Below are positions 1-11,220 of a stretch of DNA of 64,000 nt, in pieces. The notes beneath the pieces are model-generated. The model ran no database searches and was not told the origin of the DNA. It saw only the letters and a list, made by a program, of their open reading frames with translations. A program made the translations under genes and the position numbers. Source of the stretch: Pterois miles (Eukaryota > Chordata > Actinopteri > Perciformes > Scorpaenidae); contig CAMQGK010000166.1 of assembly GCA_947000775.1 (NCBI GenBank), positions 671,001 through 735,000 of the forward strand. Reading direction: 5' to 3'. The stretch's first letter is position 1. Every line of letters starts with the position of its first letter.

Positions 1-835
1 GAGGACACCAGAGGACACAGGGGACACAGAGGACATCATAGAACATCAGAGGACACCAGAGAACACCAGAGGACACCAGAGAACACCAGATGACCTCAGA
101 GAACACCACAGGACACCAGAGGACACCGTAGGACATCAGAGGGCACCATAGGACACAGAGGACACCAGAGGACACAGGGGACACAGGGGACATCATTGAA
201 CATCAGAGGACACCAGAGAACACCAGAGGACACCAGAGAACACCAGATGACCTCAGAGAACACCACAGGACACCAGAGGACACCGTAGGACATCAGAGGG
301 CACCATAGGACACAGAGGACACCAGAGGACACAGGGGACACAGGGGACATCATTGAACATCAGAGGACACCAGAGAACACCAGAGGACACCAGAGAACAC
401 CAGATGACCTCAGAGAACACCACAGGACACCAGAGGACACCGTAGGACATCAGAGGGCACCATAGGACACAGAGGACACCAGAGGACACAGGGGACACAG
501 GGGACATCATTGAACATCAGAGGACACCAGAGAACACCAGAGGACACCAGAGAACACCAGATGACCTCAGAGAACACCACAGGACACCAGAGGACACCGT
601 AGGACATCAGAGGGCACCATAGGACACAGAGGACACCAGAGGACACAGGGGACACAGGGGACATCATTGAACATCAGAGGACACCAGAGAACACCAGAGG
701 ACACCAGAGAACACCAGATGACCTCAGAGAACACCACAGGACACCAGAGGACACCGTAGGACATCAGAGGGCACCATAGGACACAGAGGACACCATAGGA
801 CACAGGGGACACAGAGGACACAGGGGACACCAGAG
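1..835. repeat. 157-bp higher-order minisatellite
   Basis: The stretch is built from GAGGACACCA-like decamers organised into a 157-bp higher-order unit. The unit recurs at near identity about five times (for example from 96, 253, 410 and 567) and decays after about 790. The array continues off the left edge. The open frames it contains are translations of the repeat, not genes. Confidence 0.95.
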
Positions 836-1474
836 GACACTAAACTGGAGTAACACAGTATTCTAGCCAGCTCATAGCCTCTTTGTCTTTTGTCAGTTTG
901 TCTACACGAGCATACAGTTCAACAGGTACAGATGATCAATGAATCCTGACAGTAGGTGTGAATGAGACTCAGGAATCAGCAGCTGCTAAACTCAACACAA
1001 CTGAACAGACTTATTAAAAGATCTGTCTAACTTTGGCTCTATCTTACCCAGAGTTCACCCCAAAGTATTAAAATCCAAGCTAGGATTAGGAAATTAAGAG
1101 GTCATCAGTATGTTTTAAACTCTGTCCTACACCACCTGTTGCTGTGAGATGTAATTATGCACATTTAAAACCTTGAGGACATGAGGGTAATGTACATCTT
1201 AGAAAGAGCAACAACTATCCTACAAAAACTGAAAAGTACAGGCAATACACCGTATACTGGCTATATTATGTTGCATAATCATGAAGACAACTTTCTTCGC
1301 AGCAAGTTTCATTTTCAACATCTAATATCAAACTAATTTAATATTATTCATTATACCTTGAACACTGCGTTGATTTGCAGCGACACATTTGCCTCAACAG
1401 AGGTTTACAGAGAAAGCAGAGGCACCGAGAAACAAAGCTGTGAAACACCGAGGAGTGGAGTGGGACAGTAAGAT
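836..1474. other. unique intergenic DNA, no gene seen
   Basis: AT-rich sequence between two arrays. I find no open frame with coding character, no splice-flanked exon and no recognisable transposon. Confidence 0.6.
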
Positions 1475-2190
1475 TAACTTAGACCTGCCACAGACCTGGT
1501 TTAACCGAGATTTAACTTAAATTTAGCACAGACAAAGTTCAACTTAGACCTGGAGCAGACCCGGTGTAACCGAGATTTAACTTAAATTTAGCACAGACCC
1601 AGTTCAACTTAGACCTGGAGCAGACCCGGTGTAACCGAGATTTAACTTAAATTTAGCACAGACAAAGTTCAACTTAGACCTGGAGCAGACCCGGTGTAAC
1701 CGAGATTTAACTTAAATTTAGCACAGACCCAGTTCAACTTAGACCTGGAGCAGACCCGGTGTAACCGAGATTTAACTTAAATTAAGCACAGACCCAGTTC
1801 AACTTAGACCTGGAGCAGACCCGGTGTAACCGAGATTTAACTTAAATTTAGCACAGACAAAGTTCAACTTAGACCTGGAGCAGACCCGGTGTAACCGAGA
1901 TTTAACTTAAATTTAGCACAGACCCAGTTCAACTTAGACCTGGAGCAGACCCGGTGTAACCGAGATTTAACTTAAATTTAGCACAGACAAAGTTCAACTT
2001 AGACCTGGAGCAGACCCGGTGTAACCGAGATTTAACTTAAATTTAGCACAGACCCAGTTCAACTTAGACCTGGAGCAGACCCGGTGTAACCGAGATTTAA
2101 CTTAAATTAAGCACAGACCCAGTTCAACTTAGACCTGGAGCAGACCCGGTGTAACCGAGATTTAACTTAAATTTAGCACAGACCCAGTTG
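1475..2190. repeat. 65-bp minisatellite
   Basis: About ten to eleven copies of a 65-bp unit that includes ACTTAGACCTGGAGCAGACC and GAGATTTAACTTAAATTTAG. Two unit types differ at CAGACAAAG versus CAGACCCAG and partly alternate, which suggests duplication of dimers. Confidence 0.95.
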
Positions 2191-2310
2191 ACCGTGGACC
2201 GTGGCCCTGTTCAGACCTGGCATTAACATGCTTCTTGAGTGATTAGATCACAAGTGGACAGCTCTAAATATGTTGATTCACACCTGCCATAAGAATGTGC
2301 CTCCACTCCA
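2191..2310. repeat. dispersed repeat fragment, second copy near 61.2 kb
   Basis: The segment around 2240-2290, containing GATCACAAGTGGACAGCTCT, recurs nearly unchanged at about 61165-61215. At that site it is followed by a similar inverted sequence. It is probably a piece of a dispersed non-autonomous DNA element; the family was not recognised. Confidence 0.45.
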
Positions 2311-2317
2311 CATCTCC

Positions 2318-3110
2318 AGAGGATGAGAGAGGATGAGAGAGGATGAGTGAGGATGAGTGAGGATGAGTGAGGATGAGTGAGGATGAGAGAGGATGAGAGA
2401 GGATGAGTGAGCTGAGTGGGGATGAGAAAAGATGAGAGAGGATGAGAGAGGATGAGTGAGGATGAGAGAGGATGAGAGAGGATGAGAGAGGATGAGTGAG
2501 GATGAGTGAGGATGAGAGAGGATGAGTGAGCTGAGTGGGATGAGAAAAGATGAGAGAGGATGAGTGAGGATGAGTGAGCTGAGTGAGCTGAGTGAGCTGA
2601 GAAAAGATGAGAGAGGATGAGAGAGGATAAGTGAGGATGAGTGGGATGAGAAAAGATGAGAGAAGATGAGAGAGGGGAGGATGAGAGAGGATGAGTGAGG
2701 ATGAGAGAGGATGAGAGAGGATGAGTGAGGATGAGAGAGGATGAGTGAGGATGAGTGAGGATGAGAGAGGATGAGTGAGCTGAGTGGGATGAGAAAAGAT
2801 GAGAGAGGATGAGTGAGGATGAGTGAGCTGAGTGAGCTGAGAAAAGATGAGAGAGGATGAGAGAGGATGAGTGAGGATGAGTGGGATGAGAAAAGATGAG
2901 AGAGGATGAGAGAGGATGAGTGAGGATGAGTGGGATGAGAAAAGATGAGAGAGGATGAGTGAGGATGAGAGAGGATGAGTGAGCTGAGTGGGATGAGAAA
3001 AGATGAGAGAGGATGAGAGAGGATGAGTGAGGATGAGAGAGGATGAGTGAGCTGAGTGGGATGAGAAAAGATGAGAGAGGATGAGTGAGGATGAGAGAGA
3101 TGTGAGAAGG
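2318..3110. repeat. 10-bp GATGAGAGAG minisatellite
   Basis: Tandem GATGAGAGAG and GATGAGTGAG decamers with interspersed CTGAGTGGGATGAGAAAA variants form imperfect 80-110-bp higher-order blocks. The array is strongly purine-rich on the + strand for nearly 800 bp. Confidence 0.95.
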
Positions 3111-3316
3111 TTTAAAGGTTTAAAGGTTTGGTTTGCGTCTGTTTGGGCCAGGCGTAAAGAACAGCGGAGGAACGGCCATAGTGTTTAAATCTTTTGTAAT
3201 CAAATATGAGTATATAAGGAAAGAGTATACAATGAATAAATGAGTACGCCTTCACTACCAAAATGATACAGTTAGTTAATTTAGTATTAGACCTGAGATG
3301 AAGAGCTTGGTTAAAT

Positions 3317-3372
3317 AAGATAAGATAAGATAAGATATTCCTTTATTGGTCCCACAGTGGAGAAATTCACAC
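3317..3372 (-). repeat. 3' tail of a fish SINE/LINE (GATAA)n
   Basis: (GATAA)n is followed by a TTCCTTTATTGGTCCCACAG-type tail. Read on the minus strand, this is the 3' end shared by several elements in the window (11431-11480, 12430-12500, 43024-43070, 53160-53205, 58775-58840). No body is attached here. Confidence 0.6.
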
Positions 3373-6371
3373 ATTAGCAAAGTGGATAGTACAAAAAACA
3401 CGAAGGATAGATTTAAAAAAAAACAGTATTAATAAAGATAAAATAAAATAATATATACATAATAGAAAGTAAAGCCAAAAATATGTCCAGCATATCAATA
3501 AATAAATGATTGTCCAGTTCCTATAATTTAAGCAGATGATATAATTGTATGAGAATGGAAATAGATCTATATTCAAACCATGCTATTTAATTCTCCGAGA
3601 CTAGACATCATGTGAAAATCAACAGGGATTAACTGCGAGGAAACTGCAGCATAGTGTCATCTCCTGGAAGGTCAAATCCACTACTGAAATGAACTTATAT
3701 TCGTTTCCAGTTTCAATATCTTTCACTGCTTTGCATTTTAGTTTACGATAATAACCCAGGTGTGGAGTGAGCTTATAAATGTGGGTACAAGCTTGTCGTT
3801 GACTGCTGCATGTAGGCTGCCTTTAGGATTAAACACTGTGGATGTGTCGGCCCTCTGGGAGGGATTTTTCCCTCCTTCTCTTGCTTCACACTAGCCATGA
3901 CTAACTCATGACGATGACTGTCGTCATACGACTAATAAGCACATATGGGTGACCTTATGACTTGTGACTAGAAGGGCAGAAAACAGCGGCATCTACTATG
4001 GCCATGCACAGGTCAAAAATACTCCCAAGCCCTACTGCTATTAAGTTTAAAATATACATTAAGTAGAAAACATCTTACTCTCCTCTAGTGCCATCTTGCC
4101 ATACCGAATATTATTTTACACTCCAGGGAAAATTTGTCTGCAACCATGCTCATAGTGAAGTTTGTGACGGTTCCTGGACGAGAAGTGAAAGTGTAGTTGC
4201 TGCTGATTTAACCCTTACTAAAATCCTAACAACTTACCATGACCTGGATGACTGACCCTTAAAAGTTTGGTTTTTCCTTTTCCTTGATGGGGCCGACCTC
4301 CACCCCTATTCGGACGACTACATTTACTTTGTTTTCATTCTTTTTCAAATTAATAGCCAATGAAGGAAAAGAAAAGTGCTAAAAATCAAAGTTTGAGTTT
4401 TAATTGTCTAAGTTTTGAATATCTCTACACAGTTTATTAATTCATTCACGCAGCCGGTTCAGTTTGAGGATTCAGACCTCACCGTCAGCAGTTTGTATGA
4501 GGACTACTTCCTCAGTGGACTATACTTCCTGTGAAAACTGTCTCAGGTATGTTCTGGGTAACTTATCCACAGTATCAGGTACACAGTGTAGGAATGGCCA
4601 TAATGTTTAAATCTGTTGTCATCACTTCCATTTGCAAGTTAAAGCACTTTTAAGCAATTTTATTGAAATTACATTTTCTCAAAAGCAGACCACATCAAAC
4701 CCATGGATAACCATCACTAGAGGGAACTCTCTAAAGGCCCGTTATCATCAGAACCTTACCTCTATCTAGCTGTTTTTACAGTGTGTGAAGTCCCTGATGA
4801 AGGAAACGACGGCTGGGTCTCATCGTCTTTCACTTTACAGTTCTTCCAGATTTTCTGGACCTTGGCACCACACTTCAGGATTTTTGTCAGGATTAATCCT
4901 GACAAAGAACCTAATAGAAATGAAAATGGAGGTTAATATCAAGAATCACCTGGCCGGTTTGAGGACCACATCAGGTTAATAGATCAGATCAACACAAATT
5001 TACAGAGATCAAACTCTCATTTAATAATTATAGGGCAAACCTAGTATTTCAAGGATCAACCCTAAAAGATATGAACTTTATGAACAAAATCATTTAGGTG
5101 CTGGTTGGAGTGTTGATCTTAAGAAATCCTATTTTTTATTGCCCTACAGCAGACAAATGTCTCCTGGGGGCTCGCCTTGAGTCTGGTTCCAGTCAGACCT
5201 TCCTCCTCTTATTGATAATGAGTGTTTGTCCTCTCCTGGTGGAGCCTCTGTCCTTGTAGTCTGGTTCCAGTCTGTCCTTCCTCTTCTTATTGATAATGAG
5301 TGGTTGTCCTCTCCTGGTGGAGTCTCTGTCCTTTAGGTCCTGAAGTCCTCTGTGAACGGTGGATTGGGATTCCTTCTCTCCTCCCTCTGGAGGTTGTTGC
5401 TGACGTCCCTGACGGCTGTTTTAGGGTTTTTCTTTACAGCTCTCACAGTGTTTCTGTCATCAGCTGCTGATGTTTCTTCGGTCTACCGGTTCACCGTCTG
5501 TTGCTCGGTGGTTTCTGTCTTCTTCAGGACGGTTCAGATGGTTGTACTGGCTATGGCCGACGTCGGATCAATGGCTCTGATTGATTTCCATCTTCTCTCA
5601 GCTTTTCTCCCAGAGACAGCTCTCTGGTCTTCATGTTGGTTTCACCTTTTAACTAGAAATCAGTCTGAACAGGAAAAACCCAAAGCTGAAACTGAGAGGA
5701 GACATTCAGCTCTATTTATTGATGAATAATCAATATAATAGGACACACCTGGACAACAGAAACACCTGTCAGTCACATGATCCAATAACTTAGCTTGTTG
5801 TAGAAATGGGTTCAAACAAACGGTGCTATGGTCCAAGTAGTGGAACAGATCTAGATGTAAATAGAAGCTGAAATCCTGATCTGTGGTCTCAGATTCAACT
5901 GCTGATGCTTTCAGGCTCAGCAGGAATAAAGGAGTTGGCCTCACTGGTCCAGTAGGTCTAGAGAGGACTGTACACACTATGTAGTATACTCTTTACTCTT
6001 AGCGTACTTTGGTCTTTCTCTTATTCGGTCAAAATAACTTTGATCCGATATCGGCGTATTCCAGAGAGGAATAATCACTGTAAAAAGAACACTGATAGAC
6101 CAAAACAACGTTTGTGGTTTATGGTTCTCAGAAGCGGTGCCAGTATTTCCAACAGCCCTGAAGGCAGCAGTGTGACGTGCTGCGTCGGGCGTGTTTGGCC
6201 GGGCAAGGACACCCAGAGCTGGGGTGACATTTGTGTAAGTTAGTGAAATGCTCAGTAGCTCGTTACTAGCGTGAACCTGCCCGTGAGGCGGCACGAGAGC
6301 TGGCCTGGACAACCACCGCGTTGAGACCGACTCCAGCGGCTTTTTGGATGTGAACGGTAATCTTACAGGAA
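3373..6371. other. intergenic stretch without a supported gene
   Basis: Open frames of up to 134 codons exist (for example 5352-5729 + and 5977-6381 -), but none shows a known domain or splice support. Two similar copies of a segment around TCTTATTGATAATGAGT occur at about 5210-5240 and 5286-5310. A CpG-richer patch at about 6150-6380 could be regulatory, but nothing decides this. Confidence 0.5.
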
Positions 6372-6680
6372 CGTTTACCAAGCCGGCGGCTAGCCTAGCA
6401 AACCAGCAGCTAGCCTAGCAAACCAGCAGCTAGCCTAGCAAACCAGCAGCTAGCCTAGCAAACCAGCAGCTAGCCTAGCAAACCAGCAGCTAGCCTAGCA
6501 AACCAGCAGCTAGCCTAGCGAACCAGCAGCTAGCCTAGCGAACCAGCAGCTAGCCTAGCGAACCAGCAGCTAGCCTAGCAAACCAGCAGCTAGCCTAGCG
6601 AACCAGCAGCTAGCCTAGCGAACCAGCAGCTAGCCTAGCGAACCAGCAGCTAGCCTAGCGAACCAGCAGCTAGCAGCTAG
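6372..6680. repeat. 20-bp minisatellite (CCAGCAGCTAGCCTAGCAAA)
   Basis: About fifteen head-to-tail copies of a 20-bp unit rich in CTAG, varying only at an A/G position (AGCAAACC versus AGCGAACC). It starts right after the CpG-richer patch. Confidence 0.95.
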
Positions 6681-7914
6681 CCATCATTGGCTGTCAGCTA
6701 GGCAGCCAGCGCTAGCTAACAGCATGTTTGTAATTCAGCATAAATCTTGAAACGATCAGGTAACGTTAACGGGGTAAATGGTGTTGTTGAGCGTTAGTCG
6801 TTGTTAATCCTTTAAGTGCAGGTTAATTAAACTAAAGTTACAGTAACGGTAAGGTTAGATCTCTGCATAGAAACTACAGCTACTATCTCATCAGGAAATA
6901 TTCAGTAATGTAATCTTTCACACTATTTTATTTGCTCACTAGATGGGTTATTTTATTTATTTTGCCCTCAACACGTTATGAAGTTACGTCTTCTTCTCCC
7001 TTCAGTACATGAGCAGTCTGTAGGGACAGAGTCCTGAACAGCATGTCTGATGACATGCTGTCTGCTTAATCCAGTCTTGGCTGTCCCCATCGGGTCTCTC
7101 ATTATGAACTAGTGGTCTGCTGCAGGTCATGTGTTCTGGACATAGTCTCAGTCCCAGATTAGGGAAACATCCATCAGCTGCAGCATGCTTGACTATTGGT
7201 TTCCTATACCAGTGGATAGCGATATGATACCGCTTTAAAGCTCACGTGTTTCTTTTATATGGACAGTGTGTGATATGTTGTTCGTATGAATTGAATATGT
7301 GCAGCTCTGTACAAAGTGAAAGGTGTTTCCCACAAGGACCAACCCACAGAGAGTTATCACCAACGCTGCAGTTCTGCTCAGCCTTCCCGAGTGGCGGTGG
7401 GGGCCTGTTGCCTCAGCTACCACCCAGACAATGACATACGGTGGAGGAAAGCTGATTGGAAATTTGTTTGTAAAATGACAAAAAAAAAATTCTCTGACTC
7501 CAAAGTGATCAATTATTAGTTAATCAGTTCCCCATTGCAGCCCTAGACCCAGTAAATCCTTGTTGGGACCAGCAGCTATTTGATAGTTTAGCTCAATAGA
7601 GAATTCAAGCACCATGATTGTTTTCATTACACTTTTGATCATTGTATTGATATCTGCAGATATCATAGTGTCCATTTTACAGCAGATGAAGGGTACCACT
7701 TGATTTCAACACTCTGCTAACTGATGTCCCGGCATTCAAGCTTCTCCCTCTCTTCTCTGTGGTCTCAGGTTTGGTGAGGAACAGAGCCTGCCGCTGTAGC
7801 TGGGATCGGCTAGAGTCATAAGGTCCTGAGGGGGCAGTCACTGTGTCTTTGTGGTTTCTTCTGTGCTGTGTGATGGTCAGCTGGTAACTGGGGTTGCCTC
7901 TGCCCCTGTGGTGA
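6681..7914. other. upstream region of C6orf136, no other gene seen
   Basis: This unique sequence precedes the proposed first coding exon of C6orf136 and would hold its 5' UTR and promoter. No TATA box or CpG island is convincing. Short open frames at 7235-7519 have no recognisable content. Confidence 0.4.
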
Positions 7915-8013
7915 ATGGCTGTGAGCAGAGGGGGTGTCGCCTTCTGGGTGGGTTGTGTCTGCAGCCATGGCAGAAGGCAAGCCATTAGAAAACAGAGCTG
8001 GAGTCTCAGTCAG
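7915..8013 (+). CDS. c6orf136: C6orf136 exon 1 (proposed start)
   Basis: An ATG opens 33 codons ending exactly at CAG|GTAAGC in phase 0, which fits the phase-0 acceptor of the next exon. The peptide begins MAVSRGGVAFWVG and continues with several Arg, Ser and Lys and no acidic residue. This looks like a mitochondrial presequence and resembles the Arg-rich start of mammalian homologues. The exon was chosen on phase, donor quality and composition only; an untranslated exon or another start further upstream is possible. Confidence 0.65.
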
Positions 8014-10664
8014 GTAAGCTGCTTCAAGATCCTCTCTTTATTTACATCAGGTCTGGTGTCTTGTCGTCGTGGGGGAGTTATTGTGACCTCCCACCTACCT
8101 GCAGGCCGACGCTCTTGGCTCAGCTGAATTGGACCACTATAGACAATGCTGGTGATTTCACCAGATGCGGCAACAGCCCTGACACATGTTCCAAATGGCT
8201 GCGGTTCATTGACTGCCATTCACTTTCCAACTGAATCCTTCTTCACTTCCCTGGAGCCAACACGAGTGCAATCAGTGGAAAGCCCACTAGAAGCAGAACC
8301 GAACCACACTGTATTTCACAGGCTCTAGAAAGGGCCATTCAAATGCAAATGAAACCAGGCAGTGTCCTCATACTAGACTGGGTTTATGATCTGGTTGGTA
8401 TTCTGTCTTCACCGTTAGATCGTTGGCTCCTTTTCAACTGTCTTTTTTAGTAAGTGTTTTAAAAAAAACCTTGTTGTTGTCTCGCTCCACTGTGATTGGC
8501 TCAGCTGTTAGATAGTTAGGTAGGACAGTTTACATTTTGACATGACCTCACCGCTAGGTGCCACCAGATGTTAAACACTAGACCTTTAAGGGCCGAGTCC
8601 ATCATGTCATCTCATTTGCATTCTTCCTCAGAGTGAGATGTTCAGATGGACAGCAATGTCGTGTCTGTGTGAGGGAGCCAGGACGGGTTAACCTAGCTTA
8701 GCATGAAGACTGGAAGTGAGGGGAAACATTTAGCCTGGCTCTGTTGAAAAAGCCTACCAACACACCTGAGGTGTGTTATTTTCACAAATTGCTTTTTAGA
8801 TCCAGCCAGCCGACCCCTCTCAGCCTCTCCACGATGGGCTGTGGCTGATGGGCAGCTCTTCAGTCAGTCGTCATCCTACCGAGCTTCAGAACCGAGCTTC
8901 AGAACCGAGCTGAGACCCAGAACCGAGCTGCAGAACCGAGCTTCAGAACCGAGCTGCAGAACCGAGCTGCAGAACCGAGCTGCAGAACCGAGCTTCAGGC
9001 GCTCCTTTGTGTCCGCCACCATCAGACTTTACAGCAGCAGTAGGAACCAGGGACTGTCTTTAGGACTCCAGGATATCCATTACTGCATCTACAACTGTGA
9101 TAGTATATTAATATTATATTAATACAACTGATAGAGTATTCTATCCCTTGTCATATATCATTATATTATTATATCTCATATTACAGTGTTATACATACAG
9201 CATACTTTTGCACTGCACTTTATATATATATATGTATATGTATATATATATTATATGTATATATATTATGTATATATATGTATGTATATATATATATGTG
9301 TATATATATATATATATACACTCCTCATCAAAATCTTAAGACCAGTTAAAAAATTGCAAGAATTTACGTTTTGCACTGTTGTATCTTCAGAAGGTTCTAA
9401 GTAGAGTTTCAAAATGCAAAAAGAAGAAATGAGAGCAAGAGACCAAATGTTTTGAGCAGGCAATTTATTGAAAAGAACAATTTAACTGAAATAGGCTGTT
9501 CATCAGCTGATCAAAAGTTTAAGACCATAGCTCAAAAAAAACCCTAAAACAGAAATTAAAGTCTCAAAAACAGACTCAGTAATGAGTAGCTCCACCATTA
9601 TTGTTGAAAAACCCAGTCATCAGCACACAGATGAGGGCCCTCAGTCATGAAGGATGCCCGCTGCAACATCTCCACGTAGCCAGCTGCTGTTTGACGCCCT
9701 GCACAACCTGGAGCTCCATTGTTCCATTGAAGGAAAAAGCAGCCCAGATCATGATGGCGCCCCCTCCGCTGTGCCGTGTTGAAAAAAATCTCAGGTGGCA
9801 TCTCCTTGTCATGCCAGTAGTGTTGGAAGCCATCAGGACCATCAAGGTTCAATTATTTCTCATCAGAGAATAAAACTTTCTTCCAACTTTGAACGTCCCA
9901 TGTTTGGTGCTCCCTTGCAAAGGCCAAACGGGCAATTTTGTGGCGTTGAAGGAGACGTGGCCTTTGAAGAGGTTTTTTGTTTTTGAAGCCGTTCCTTTGC
10001 AGATGCCGTCTGATGGTTATTGGGCTGCAGTCAGCACCAGTAATGGCCTTAATTTGGGATGAGGATCGTCCCGTGTCTTGACGGACAGCCGTTCGGATCC
10101 TCCGGCTCGGTGCCGGTGAGATTTTTTTGGGTCTACCGCTTGATTTTTTTGTTCCATAAACCTCAGGATCTTTTAAGAAATGCAAAATGACTGTCTTACT
10201 GCGTCCAACCTCAGCAGCGATGGCACGCTGTGAGAGGCCTTGTCTATGCAGCTCAACAATCCTGCCACGTTCCAAGGCAGTGAGTTTTTTTGCTTTTCCC
10301 ATCAAGAGGTCTTGACAGTGTGATTACTTGACAGAAAATGACATGGAATCCAAATTTTTGCACAGATTTGGGCTTTTAAAGGATGTGGTCTTAAACTTTT
10401 GATCAGCTGATGAACAGCCTATTTCAGTTAAATTGTTCTTTTCAATAAATTGCCTGCTCAAAACATTTAGTCTCTTGCTCTCATTTCTTCTTTTTGCATT
10501 TTGAAACTCTACTTAGAACCTTCTTAAGATACAACAGTGCAAAATGCAAATTCTTGCAATTTTTTAACTGGTCTTAAGATTTTGATCAGGAGTGTATGTA
10601 TGTGTATATATATATGTATGTGTATATATATGTATGTATATATATATATATATGTATGTATGTA

Positions 10665-10697
<33 letters not shown>

Positions 10698-10780
10698 ATA
10701 TATATGTATGTATATGTATGTATGTATGTATATATATGTATGTATGTGTATATATATGTATGTATGTATATATATATATG

Positions 10781-10811
<31 letters not shown>

Positions 10812-10871
10812 GTATATATATATGTTATATATATGTATGTATGTATATATACACATATATATGTATGTATG

Positions 10872-10942
<71 letters not shown>

Positions 10943-11177
10943 CATATCTGTCACTTTAACTTGCCTTAACTTAACTTGACTTGTATAATAGCTGTATATA
11001 CCTTGTATTTACTTTATTCTTATGTTATTTTTCTCCCTATTCCCACTCTATACTGTACTACTGCTGTTGCTATCAGTGCTACTGTAACACCCAAATTTCT
11101 TAGATTTGAACAGGACCATAAATTTAAAATCAACTATTAATAATTTTAATGGGAGCTGAATGTTGTAACAGTTTCTA

Positions 11178-11220
<43 letters not shown>

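Noticed and set aside
1..835. Repeated 85-codon frames on the minus strand
   Set aside because: Direct product of the 157-bp repeat period.
5352..5729. 125-codon frame starting MNGGLGFLLSSLWRLLLTSL, looks membrane-like
   Set aside because: Hydrophobic only through Leu/Phe-rich composition of T-rich DNA. It lies in sequence with local duplications, and there is no exon boundary or known family.
5977..6381. 134-codon minus-strand frame in the CpG-richer patch
   Set aside because: No recognisable domain and an overlapping open frame on the other strand. Possibly a dispersed repeat, but not supported as a gene.
7677..7985. 102-codon minus-strand frame opposite the C6orf136 first exon
   Set aside because: It is antisense to an exon that has better support (donor, phase and presequence-like composition) and shows no domain.
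10524..10979. Five overlapping frames rich in Tyr, Ile and Met
   Set aside because: Pure TA/TATG microsatellite.
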